Positions 8,679 to 16,269 of a DNA stretch of 64,000 bases are shown piece by piece. The notes under the pieces were generated by a model. That model worked only from the letters and a program-made list of their open reading frames with translations. It was not told where the DNA came from and did no database searches. The stretch comes from Bacteroidota bacterium (GTDB taxonomy: Bacteria; Bacteroidota; Bacteroidia; Chitinophagales; Chitinophagaceae). Location of the stretch: assembly GCA_028875875.1 (NCBI GenBank), contig JAGWUV010000009.1, positions 1 to 64,000 on the forward strand. The letters run 5' to 3'. The position numbers were made by a program, and so were the translations under genes. How positions within the stretch are numbered: position 1 is the stretch's first letter; every line of letters begins with the position of its first letter.

Positions 8679-9125
8679 ATGTCAACACGAACACTTACAA
8701 GAAGCAGTGAAATGCGTCCAACTTTATTGGAAGAATTTTTCCGTCCCTGGTACGATTGGATGGATACAGATGGAGGATCCTTCAGAACACTGAGTAGTCC
8801 TGCTGCCAACATCATTGAAAACAAAGATGCCTATCATGTTTCGCTAGCTGTACCAGGCATGAAAAAAGAAGACTTCAACATAGATATTGATGGAAATATT
8901 TTAACCATCAGTTGCGAGAAAGAGGAAAAGAAAGAAGAAAAAGAAGCAAAGTTCACCAGGAAAGAATTCAACTATACTTCTTTCACCAGAAGTTTTACCT
9001 TACCTGATGAAATAAACAAGGATAAGATTGATGCACATTATGAAGATGGCATTTTAAAACTTTCACTTCCCAAAAAAGAAGAAGCTAAGAAGCTGCTAAA
9101 CAGTAAACATATTGCAGTGAAATGA
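8679..9125 (+). CDS. hsp20: Hsp20/alpha-crystallin family small heat-shock protein
   Basis: This is a canonical bacterial small heat-shock protein of 148 residues. The N-terminal arm contains LEEFFRPWYDW. The alpha-crystallin domain spans about residues 40-140, with PAANIIENKDAYHVSLAVPGMKKEDF, a charged loop of E and K (residues 86-96), and the motif YEDGILKLSLPKKEEAK ending the domain. The tail ends in KHIAVK, an I-x-V motif of the kind that docks into neighbouring subunits. It is monocistronic: it has its own -7 box, a strong Shine-Dalgarno sequence and a terminator 21 bases after the stop. It closes the stress island. Confidence 0.93.
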   Translation: MSTRTLTRSSEMRPTLLEEFFRPWYDWMDTDGGSFRTLSSPAANIIENKDAYHVSLAVPGMKKEDFNIDIDGNILTISCEKEEKKEEKEAKFTRKEFNYTSFTRSFTLPDEINKDKIDAHYEDGILKLSLPKKEEAKKLLNSKHIAVK

Positions 9126-9145
9126 AGCAGTGAATATCAGCCAGC

Positions 9146-9184
9146 AAGGCCTCATCAGTACAGTCAGTCTGGTGGGGCTTTTTT
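9146..9184 (+). terminator. Rho-independent terminator after hsp20
   Basis: AAGGCCTCATCAG (9146-9158) pairs with CTGGTGGGGCTTT (9169-9181) through 13 pairs with three G-U, a 10-base loop and a following T run to 9184. Confidence 0.85.
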
Positions 9185-9493
9185 ATAGAAAACAACTTAC
9201 CGGGAAGAAGAAAGATATACCTGGTAAAACTCCCACAATACAGCACCATAAAAAGATAGTACAAGGTGAATGGCAAAATGATAAGATCCATCACCATAAG
9301 ATAAAAGAACCGCCGGTATAGCTACTACAAGCATCCGCGAAAAAATTGTTTTCAGCTTCATCTTTGATATAAATACTATTAGCTGGTAATAAACTTAATT
9401 GATGTGCTAAAGTATTACTACAAAAAACAAAGTATTATAAAGCTTTCGGCAGCCTTTTTCACTTTTTAATCAATTATAAAAAGGCTAAAAAGC
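9185..9493. other. Gene-free spacer between convergent units
   Basis: The whole stretch 9126-9539 has no gene. Besides the two terminators it holds a further A+T-rich inverted repeat, AGCCTTTTT (9451-9459) with AAAAAGGCT (9478-9486), which may be a weak extra terminator. I see no promoter with outward polarity and no credible short gene. Confidence 0.6.
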
Positions 9494-9522
9494 AAAACGC
9501 CTTCATTTCTGAAAGCGTTTTT
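9494..9522 (-). terminator. Terminator of the efflux operon
   Basis: CGCCTTC (9498-9504) and GAAAGCG (9511-9517) form a seven-pair stem with a six-base loop, flanked by A and T runs on both sides, so it could act in both directions. It lies 18 bases after the stop of the ABC ATPase gene. Confidence 0.75.
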
Positions 9523-9539
9523 ATGTATGAATCCCCAAT

Positions 9540-10247
9540 CTAAAACCCATGTTTATGTAATGTATGTGATGAAAGAAGACATCCATCACTCAATTCAATA
9601 ACCCGATCACTGTTTAAAGCAAAATCATCATCATGGGTAACTGCTATAATCGTTTGCCCATTCTGTCTTGCCAGTTGTTTAAAAATATCAAATACAACTT
9701 TTGTATTCTTTGAATCAAGATTACCTGTAGGTTCATCACCCATGATAATCGATGGATCATTGATCAATGCTCTTGCAATGGCCACCCGTTGCTGCTGACC
9801 ACCTGATAAACGATTTGCAGGTTTCAATGCCTGTTGTTTTAAATCGAGCATTTCAAGATGTTCATACGCTTTATGTTCAATCTCTTCCTTGCTCTTCTTT
9901 CCTAATTTCAAAGCAGGCAACATCACATTCTGTAAAGCAGAAAATTCAGTTAGTAAATAATGAAACTGAAATACAAAACCAATATGCTCATTTCTAAATG
10001 CAGATAATTCATTCTGTGTTTTATGCTTGAGGCTAACGCCATTGATCTCCAATTCTCCTTCAAAATCGGTATCCATTGTAGACAATACATACAGCAACGT
10101 GGATTTACCTGATCCTGATTTGCCAATGAGAGTAAGAAACTCGCCTTTCTGCACATCAAAGCTTACATCTTTCAGCACTTTGAACTTTTCGGGCTGATAA
10201 AAAAACTTGGAAATATTTGTTGCCCTTAATGCAATATTCGTTGTCAT
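9540..10247 (-). CDS. ABC transporter ATP-binding protein (LolD/MacB type)
   Basis: This is the 235-residue cytoplasmic ATPase of a MacB/LolCDE-type mechanotransmission transporter. Walker A GKSGSGKST lies around residues 42-50, a Q-loop in FVFQFHYLLTEF, the signature LSGGQQQRVAIARAL near residue 146, Walker B IIMGDEPTGN near residue 170, and the switch His in VTHDDDFAL. It is the last gene of a five-gene unit (DUF2147, TolC, adaptor, permease, ATPase), two bases after the permease gene. With these it forms a tripartite exporter across both membranes. The substrate is unknown. Confidence 0.92.
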   Translation of the reverse strand: MTTNIALRATNISKFFYQPEKFKVLKDVSFDVQKGEFLTLIGKSGSGKSTLLYVLSTMDTDFEGELEINGVSLKHKTQNELSAFRNEHIGFVFQFHYLLTEFSALQNVMLPALKLGKKSKEEIEHKAYEHLEMLDLKQQALKPANRLSGGQQQRVAIARALINDPSIIMGDEPTGNLDSKNTKVVFDIFKQLARQNGQTIIAVTHDDDFALNSDRVIELSDGCLLSSHTLHKHGF

Positions 10248-10249
10248 GG

Positions 10250-11494
10250 TTACCCCCTTATTATTGTTACAGGATCTATTTTTGATGCTTTACGTGCAGG
10301 AAGATATCCTGCTATAAACGTGGTAATAATTCCAAACACAAATGCCATTACGTAATCTTTTTGCTCATAAGCCATCGGTAATGTAGAAAGCCCGGCTATT
10401 TTAAATGGTATATGATTCACGGCATCAGCCACCAGGTATCCCAGCATCATTCCTGCCAGGCCCCCTACGCAGCCAATTACCAAAGCTTGCGTTAAAAAAA
10501 TTTGAGTTACATCGGTTCCTGAAAAACCCATCGCCTTAAGAATCGCTATTTCACGAATTTTCTGATTAACAGTCATGTTCATGATATTATAAATACCAAA
10601 ACCAGCAACGAGCAAAATGGTAAGCGAAACAGCTTTGGCAATGATATCTCTTAGGCTGGAACCTGCTTCCAGCTGGCCGTTGGCCATTTGCCAGGATTCA
10701 ACTTTATAAGGAATTTGCGGAGCTAGTTTCTTTGCAACAATCGATGAAAGGTTATAGTCTTTCACATTCATCATAATATCAGTAACATAATCCTGATTCT
10801 TCAGTAATAACTGTCTTGCAGAGGCAATATTCAGGTACGCCTTTGTTTTATCCACACCTGCTATACTTGTTTCAAATATGCCAATGATCTTAAAGTTCTT
10901 CGAAACCCCATCACCCGTTAATACATTGAGATTATCATTCACTTTAAGGCTAAGGTTTTTGGCAAGGCCGCTTCCAATAATCACACCATCAGTTCTATAT
11001 TGCAAATTGCCCCAGTTACCTTGTGTAACAAATTTTGCTGTACCAAAAAGCCTGTTCTCATTCTCTACTTCAACACCAGAAAGAATACCATTTACTTTTG
11101 TTGCCCCAGCCCTGAAAAACACATTGATATTTACCTGTGCGGCTACACCCGTTGCTTCTGGCTGATGCTGCAACAGAGCAATGATCCCTTTTGTATTCTT
11201 AATACCATCTGTGTATTGAATGAGCTTTGCGTTTCTAATATTAACTAACTGGTTGTTTGAAAGATGACCGGAAAGCAGATTGGTATTGTCTTTCGGGCCA
11301 TCATTATAAACCCGTACATGTGCAAGTGTACTAAATGCCAGATCAGACTGCGATTTGTTTACGCCTGTCATGAAGCTATTCATAAACACATACATAGATA
11401 TACCAAACGTTACACTTAATACGGCCACAATGGTTTGCCTGATATTAGAGGTAAGATGAACAGCAGAAATACTATTATTAGTAGAAGATAACAT
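10250..11494 (-). CDS. ABC transporter permease (MacB/FtsX type)
   Basis: This 414-residue inner-membrane protein has the MacB layout. The first transmembrane helix is near residues 15-38, followed by a large periplasmic domain (about 40-285) with the MacB core signature, then three helices at about 290-312, 335-365 and 380-400. Between the last helices lies the motif REIAILKAMGFSGTDV, typical of FtsX-domain coupling regions. The C-terminus YLPARKASKIDPVTIIRG is diagnostic of MacB/LolC permeases. It is one subunit of the efflux system encoded here; its ATPase is the next gene, two bases on. Confidence 0.92.
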   Translation of the reverse strand: MLSSTNNSISAVHLTSNIRQTIVAVLSVTFGISMYVFMNSFMTGVNKSQSDLAFSTLAHVRVYNDGPKDNTNLLSGHLSNNQLVNIRNAKLIQYTDGIKNTKGIIALLQHQPEATGVAAQVNINVFFRAGATKVNGILSGVEVENENRLFGTAKFVTQGNWGNLQYRTDGVIIGSGLAKNLSLKVNDNLNVLTGDGVSKNFKIIGIFETSIAGVDKTKAYLNIASARQLLLKNQDYVTDIMMNVKDYNLSSIVAKKLAPQIPYKVESWQMANGQLEAGSSLRDIIAKAVSLTILLVAGFGIYNIMNMTVNQKIREIAILKAMGFSGTDVTQIFLTQALVIGCVGGLAGMMLGYLVADAVNHIPFKIAGLSTLPMAYEQKDYVMAFVFGIITTFIAGYLPARKASKIDPVTIIRG

Positions 11495-11498
11495 GAGA

Positions 11499-12590
11499 TC
11501 AGGATTTAGGAAGTATGATCACTTCTTTTTCATTAATTCCACTTACAATTTCCGTCCATTCTAAATTTGATATCCCAATCTTTACCGGCACTCTCTTATC
11601 ATTATCCTTGAGCATTACTTCCCCGTCTTTATCAATATAATTTGATGGAATTACCAATGCATTTTTCTTCTCTCCTACAATAATATTGGCCTGTAATTGT
11701 GTATTGGATTTTATTGAAGAAGGCAATTGTACAAAAGTTGCTTCTGCTACAAAAGCCTGCTGGTCGCTATCGAATGCCGGATAAATTTTTGATATCCTTG
11801 CCTGGTAGTTTTTTTGTTTATCTGTATTCAATGCAATAACAAGATCCTGCCCTACTCTTACCCGCTGAATATCATCTTCAGAGATAAAAAGCTTTGCCAA
11901 CAAAATACCGGCACCCACTCTTGCAACAGGTTCTCCCTTTTTCACAAAATCCCCCGGCTTCTTATAAACGTTTAGTACGGTTCCGGTAATGGCAGAAGTC
12001 AAATTATTGTAATGATAGCTTTGTTGTTGAATGACAAGTTGAGACTTCGCATTATCAGTACTTTGAGCCAGGTCAGTTTCCAAATTTGCTAATGATTGTT
12101 CCAGCATTTTCAGTGCGGATACAGAATTCTGGTATTGCAGCTTCATTTTTTCAAAATCTACTTCTGCAACGGCTTTTGTTTTTACCAGTCGCTGGTACCT
12201 CGCATAATTAAGTGAATCTGTGTTGCATTGTTGCTTTGCCTGCATGATCTGCACCTCCAGTTCTTGTATCTGCGGGCCATCAGCCATTGCTTTCTTCCTG
12301 GCATAGTCGTAATTCGTAGCTGCATTATTTACCTGTGTTTGCTGCACATCATTCGCTAAACGAAAAAGCACCTCATCTTTTTTTACTGAATCACCCTCCG
12401 CAACAAATGATTGCTGCAAAAAACCTTCGGCATTAGCAGTTACAACAAATTCGTTGGTACTAATAATATTTCCGCTGGCAAATACAGCATCAATAATATC
12501 TTTTCGTTCCGGTTTTGTTTCCTGTACATGATTACAAGAAACCGTTGCAACCGCAATTAAAAACGACCAGTAAACATGTTGCATTTTCAT
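11499..12590 (-). CDS. Efflux periplasmic adaptor subunit (HlyD/MacA family lipoprotein)
   Basis: This is a 363-residue membrane-fusion protein joining the MacB-like permease to TolC. The lipoprotein signal reads SFLIAVATVSC, with the acylated Cys near residue 19. Then follow the barrel/lipoyl part VTANAEGFLQQSFVAEGDSVKKDEVLF, a long alpha-helical hairpin (about residues 90-190), and the second lipoyl half TGTVLNVYKKPGDFVKKGEPVARVG. The frame can be read 24 residues further upstream, but the ATG at 12590 gives the signal peptide directly. It lies four bases before the permease gene and 25 bases after TolC. Confidence 0.9.
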   Translation of the reverse strand: MKMQHVYWSFLIAVATVSCNHVQETKPERKDIIDAVFASGNIISTNEFVVTANAEGFLQQSFVAEGDSVKKDEVLFRLANDVQQTQVNNAATNYDYARKKAMADGPQIQELEVQIMQAKQQCNTDSLNYARYQRLVKTKAVAEVDFEKMKLQYQNSVSALKMLEQSLANLETDLAQSTDNAKSQLVIQQQSYHYNNLTSAITGTVLNVYKKPGDFVKKGEPVARVGAGILLAKLFISEDDIQRVRVGQDLVIALNTDKQKNYQARISKIYPAFDSDQQAFVAEATFVQLPSSIKSNTQLQANIIVGEKKNALVIPSNYIDKDGEVMLKDNDKRVPVKIGISNLEWTEIVSGINEKEVIILPKS

Positions 12591-12615
12591 AAGAATTCTT
12601 TTTAAATCAGATGAT

Positions 12616-13932
12616 CTATCTCCTGGATTGTATAACTGAATAATTATTGTAAAGGGCTGCAAGATTGTTCAGATGTGCATTCTCTGCTTTCAGATAATCT
12701 TCAAAACTCTTCAGGTACACATCTATGCTGGTCACTCCTTCTTTATACTTCTGTTCAACCAATCTGCAATTGTCGTGGTACAAATAAAAATTTCGTTCCG
12801 ATGCGGCAGTAATCATTTTATTGTTAGCAAGAGAGCTTAGCAATAAACTATCTTCCTGAATACTTTGCAATTGTGCATTCTTATACTGCTGCTCTGATAT
12901 ACGGGCAGAAGTTTCAGCAGACCTGATCTTATTCTTCGTGCTAAAGCCCGTAAATATGGGAACACTCAGGTTCAACGCTAAGTATTGATTAGGTGTCCAC
13001 GCTCCACTTGAGAATGACATACCCAGATCTTTCCGGTATTGTTGCTCTCCTAAATAATTATCCAAACCAAGTTTGGGTATTGTTGCTGACCGCTGCACTT
13101 TCTCCTGCAGTTTGGCATTTTTCAACGCAGCTTCATATACCAATAGATTTTTATCATCTCCAATAGCAACATCCTGCATTTGCTTGTAAGCATCGAGTAC
13201 GATATCTTCTTTTAATTCTATGCTATCAGCAGGTTGTACACCTAATAAGATTTTCAAATTCTGAATACTTTGTTCGAACAGAAGTTTATTCTGTAACTGG
13301 TTTTGTAAAACAGAATTATAATTGATCATAGCCTGGTTAGCAGAAGCAGCATCTATCACCCCTTCCTGAAGGCGCTGCGCTGCTATTTTAGCAATGCTAT
13401 CTGCTATCATCAAATCCTGCCCGCTAATATGTATAGCCGCTTTTGCAATAAGTGCAGTATAATAAAACTGTGCAGCCTGTTGTTTCAAAGTTTGTTCGTA
13501 AGCCATTCCCTGCACCTGAGAAAGAGCAATATTATTCTTTGCGAGTTGTGCCTGGCAATTTGATTGCCAATCGAATAATGACTGTGTGATCGTAACACCG
13601 GTATTGTACACATATTTTTGGCCGAATTGCGTATATATAATTTTCCCTGGTTGTCCGAATATCTCACCCGGTATAGGTGTGGTAGCCAATACAAGATTAT
13701 CCTGCCCAGTAAAACCGGCTGCTACAGTGGGGTATAAAAAACCTTTTGATACTTTAAAATCCCATTGTGCTTTTTGTATATTAAGATCATAAACCCTTTT
13801 GGTAGGATTATTTTTTTGGACACTCAACCATAGATCCTCAAAACGATTAAATGATAAATCTTCGGCTGCATGTTGTGAAAAGAGACAGGCCGGAATGATC
13901 AGTACACAAAGTATAACTAACAGTTTCTTCAT
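12616..13932 (-). CDS. TolC family outer-membrane protein
   Basis: This is an outer-membrane channel protein of 438 residues. It has a signal peptide (MKKLLVILCVLIIPACLFSQ) followed by long Gln-, Asn- and Ala-rich helical repeats with the OEP repeat look (AQFYYTALIAKAAIHISGQDL, NYNSVLQNQLQNKLLFEQSIQNLKILLG). Two starts are possible, ATG at 13944 or 13932. The second overlaps the stop of the DUF2147 gene as ATGA and begins the signal peptide cleanly, so it is preferred. It is the outer component of the tripartite efflux system. Confidence 0.9.
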   Translation of the reverse strand: MKKLLVILCVLIIPACLFSQHAAEDLSFNRFEDLWLSVQKNNPTKRVYDLNIQKAQWDFKVSKGFLYPTVAAGFTGQDNLVLATTPIPGEIFGQPGKIIYTQFGQKYVYNTGVTITQSLFDWQSNCQAQLAKNNIALSQVQGMAYEQTLKQQAAQFYYTALIAKAAIHISGQDLMIADSIAKIAAQRLQEGVIDAASANQAMINYNSVLQNQLQNKLLFEQSIQNLKILLGVQPADSIELKEDIVLDAYKQMQDVAIGDDKNLLVYEAALKNAKLQEKVQRSATIPKLGLDNYLGEQQYRKDLGMSFSSGAWTPNQYLALNLSVPIFTGFSTKNKIRSAETSARISEQQYKNAQLQSIQEDSLLLSSLANNKMITAASERNFYLYHDNCRLVEQKYKEGVTSIDVYLKSFEDYLKAENAHLNNLAALYNNYSVIQSRR

Positions 13933-14351
13933 AGTTTTATCCATGTTTTAGTTGTACTGAAAATCCCTTTGCTTACCTGGAGCAACATGGTGTGTTCATC
14001 GGGCATCCGAATTACACAATCTGCATATATTCCCCTTTCCGGGCTGTATATTTTACTTCCCCTCCAACACTCTTTTTCATACTTCAATCCGGATAAGATG
14101 ATGATGCCCACAACCTGACGGTTTCTAAGCCCTGCATCAGGATTTTTTTTATCAAGTACCTTTATTCCTTGTTCTCTTTCTTTTGAAAGTGCAATGATTT
14201 TAACAGCGTAAGTATTATCGGTTCTATACACTTCAAATATGGCCGTATTATCAGTATCCTTCCATTTCCCAAGAATAACATTACCGGTATGCTGTGCATT
14301 CAGATAGATTACACAAAAGAAGAGGACAACCAACACAGCGATTCGTTTCAT
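13929..14351 (-). CDS. DUF2147 domain secreted protein
   Basis: This is a 140-residue protein with signal peptide MKRIAVLVVLFFCVIYLNAQ followed by a DUF2147 domain. GKWKDTDNTAIFEVYRTDNTYAVKIIAL is the domain start, and a WRGSKIYSPERGIYADCVIRM-type middle with KTWIKL at the end completes it. The family is a small secreted lipocalin-like fold of unknown role. It is the first gene of the efflux operon, and its stop overlaps the TolC start by four bases, so its product is made with the exporter. Its promoter region carries the LytTR-type direct repeats at 14413-14443. Confidence 0.82.
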   Translation of the reverse strand: MKRIAVLVVLFFCVIYLNAQHTGNVILGKWKDTDNTAIFEVYRTDNTYAVKIIALSKEREQGIKVLDKKNPDAGLRNRQVVGIIILSGLKYEKECWRGSKIYSPERGIYADCVIRMPDEHTMLLQVSKGIFSTTKTWIKL

Positions 14352-14412
14352 GCCAAACGTTTATGGCACAAAGATGTACAACGGTAGTACAGGATGAAAT
14401 AGAAAAAAGGGT

Positions 14413-14443
14413 GAACTGAACAAAAAGGAAGACGAACTGAACA
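14413..14443 (-). promoter_or_regulatory. Candidate LytTR regulator binding site (two direct repeats)
   Basis: On the minus strand TGTTCAGTTC occurs twice, at 14434-14443 and 14413-14422, exactly 21 bases apart and extended by a matching C two bases on. LytTR regulators such as AgrA bind 9-bp direct repeats (ACAGTTAAG) spaced 12 bp apart, that is, with a 21-bp period. The pair lies between the response-regulator stop and the DUF2147 start, about 60 bases before the latter, with a CATCTTTG -7-like box further down. Confidence 0.6.
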
Positions 14444-14447
14444 GGCT

Positions 14448-15215
14448 TTAGGCCTTTTCAAGCCATTGCAAAAAAGGCGTTACCTTAAGACGACTAACCA
14501 CCGGTGGCGTTTTAACCGGAATACAGAGTTTTACAATTACCTTACGGTTGAAGAAAGGCTCAATTTCTGTTACTGCCTTACGCTGAACAATGGTTTGCCT
14601 GTTAATACGAAAAAAGCGTTTGGGATCGAGTGCATTTTCAATATCATCAATGGATTTGATGATGATGTGTTTTTCATTATTAAATGTAAAGAAATAAGTG
14701 ATCTCATTTTCCAAAAGCACAAGAGCAATATCTTCTGCCGCAACAGGGTACATTTTTTCTTTCACTTTAATAAGAAAAGACGAATTAATTGTTTTATCTG
14801 CACCGGACAAGCGACTCAGTAGCTGTTCAGCAATATCCAAAGAAAAAACAGATTGCCCTTTCAGCAGTTGCAATTTTTGAAACGCCTGGATTATATCTTC
14901 TTCTTCAAATGGCTTAAGAATATAATCTACCCCATTCGATTTAAATGCATCCAACGCATAGTTATCAAACGCAGTACAAAAAACAACCGGCACTTTAATT
15001 TCAACCTGTTTAAATATTTCGAAACTCATTCCATCAGCCAACTGAATATCCACAAATATCAATTCCGGTATATTCCCATGCTCTTTCAGGTATGCTACCG
15101 TTGATTCAATGCTATCGCATACACAAACAACTTTATTTTGGTCATCTACCAACTCAATAACTTCTTTCAGATATCGAGCAGCTTTGGGTTCATCTTCAAC
15201 AATCAAAATATTCAT
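14448..15215 (-). CDS. LytTR-type response regulator
   Basis: This is a 255-residue response regulator. The receiver domain spans residues 1-118, with the acidic cluster VEDEP at the start, the phospho-acceptor Asp in ELIFVDIQLADG near residue 55, and the conserved Lys in DYILKPFEEED. The LytTR DNA-binding domain spans about residues 145-250 (KEKMYPVAAEDIALVLLENEITYFFT, FFRINRQTIVQRKAV). The ATG shares one base with the stop of the histidine kinase gene upstream, which indicates a coupled pair. The likely target is the efflux operon directly downstream, which has 21-bp-period repeats in its leader. Confidence 0.92.
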   Translation of the reverse strand: MNILIVEDEPKAARYLKEVIELVDDQNKVVCVCDSIESTVAYLKEHGNIPELIFVDIQLADGMSFEIFKQVEIKVPVVFCTAFDNYALDAFKSNGVDYILKPFEEEDIIQAFQKLQLLKGQSVFSLDIAEQLLSRLSGADKTINSSFLIKVKEKMYPVAAEDIALVLLENEITYFFTFNNEKHIIIKSIDDIENALDPKRFFRINRQTIVQRKAVTEIEPFFNRKVIVKLCIPVKTPPVVSRLKVTPFLQWLEKA

Positions 15216-16219
15216 TACAGCAATTTTAGAGCAACAATAAAAGCATTTTCAGATTGGGTGATGGTTACTCCGTTTTTAACCTCTAATAATTCATAACGCT
15301 TTTTTAAATTTATCAATCCTATCCCGGAGGATTCTTCTTTTGTAGTTTTTAATTGAAGATTATTTTCAACTATAATTTCATCATCCTGGTTTTCGTAAAT
15401 GGATAAGCGAAGCGGCTTTGAAGCAGATATGACGTTATGCTTGATCGCATTTTCTACAAGCAACTGGAAACTGAAAACGGGTATCTTTCGTTGATAATTA
15501 TTTGGTGAGATTTGAATTGCCACCTGCAGCATATCTTCAAATCGAGATTGCAGCATGAAAAGATAGGCATGCAGAAATTGCATCTCTTCAGAAAGTTCAA
15601 CCAATACAGAATCCCGTTTGGCCAGTAGCTGCCTGTACACATCAGAAAGATGAAGTACAAACTTTTCGGCGTTAGGATCTTTACTGTGAATCATGCTACG
15701 CAAAGTGCTTAACGCATTAAAGAGAAAATGCGGATTAATTTGCTGCTGAAGAGCTCCTAATGCGGTTTTAAGATTCTCATTTTGCAGCCTTTCATTTTGA
15801 AGTTTAATTTCCTGCTTTTCCTCTAAAGAGTCCATCGTTTGTTGTACCACAAGAATAAGAAAAGCAGCCACTATAAGTTTAAAGAATTTACCCCACAAAG
15901 GAACATCCTTGCCTAAGGTATCGAGAGAATTACCAACTATGTTTACAAAATTCGCAATTAAAAATATTACAATAAGATTAGCTGCTATTATAATTATCAT
16001 CTTTAAGAAAAAGGATTCCTTTCTCTGAATGAAGTACTTTTTCTTCCTGAGAAAACTATTTACAAACCAGATAAGAGAAAGTAATACGGAAATAAAAAGC
16101 CAAAGCCCGAAGATTTTATGAATATTCCCATTCATCCTGTTCATGTTGCTGTTCACAACATTCAGTGCGGTAAGAAACCCGCTGAAGAATAAAGGGAAGA
16201 GGTTTTTCCTGATTTTCAT
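15215..16219 (-). CDS. LytS-like sensor histidine kinase
   Basis: This is a 334-residue membrane sensor kinase of the His_kinase (PF06580) class. Four hydrophobic helices occupy about residues 8-130, a coiled coil follows (SLEEKQEIKLQNERLQNE), and then the H-box QQINPHFLFNALSTLRSMI with the phospho-accepting His near residue 164. The N-box QLLVENAIKHN and the G-box SSGIGLINLKKRYELL lie in the ATPase domain. There is no large extracellular sensing domain, so the signal is probably membrane-related. It starts 50 bases downstream of the PbfA-like gene with no visible terminator between, so some read-through from the phosphonate locus is possible. Confidence 0.9.
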   Translation of the reverse strand: MKIRKNLFPLFFSGFLTALNVVNSNMNRMNGNIHKIFGLWLFISVLLSLIWFVNSFLRKKKYFIQRKESFFLKMIIIIAANLIVIFLIANFVNIVGNSLDTLGKDVPLWGKFFKLIVAAFLILVVQQTMDSLEEKQEIKLQNERLQNENLKTALGALQQQINPHFLFNALSTLRSMIHSKDPNAEKFVLHLSDVYRQLLAKRDSVLVELSEEMQFLHAYLFMLQSRFEDMLQVAIQISPNNYQRKIPVFSFQLLVENAIKHNVISASKPLRLSIYENQDDEIIVENNLQLKTTKEESSGIGLINLKKRYELLEVKNGVTITQSENAFIVALKLL

Positions 16220-16269
16220 TTAAACTAAGATATGGAATCAGGAATAAAAAATAACACTAAACAAAAGAA

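Noticed and set aside
9130-9321. 63-codon open frame after hsp20
   Set aside because: It overlaps the hsp20 terminator and its translation is low-complexity without recognisable features.
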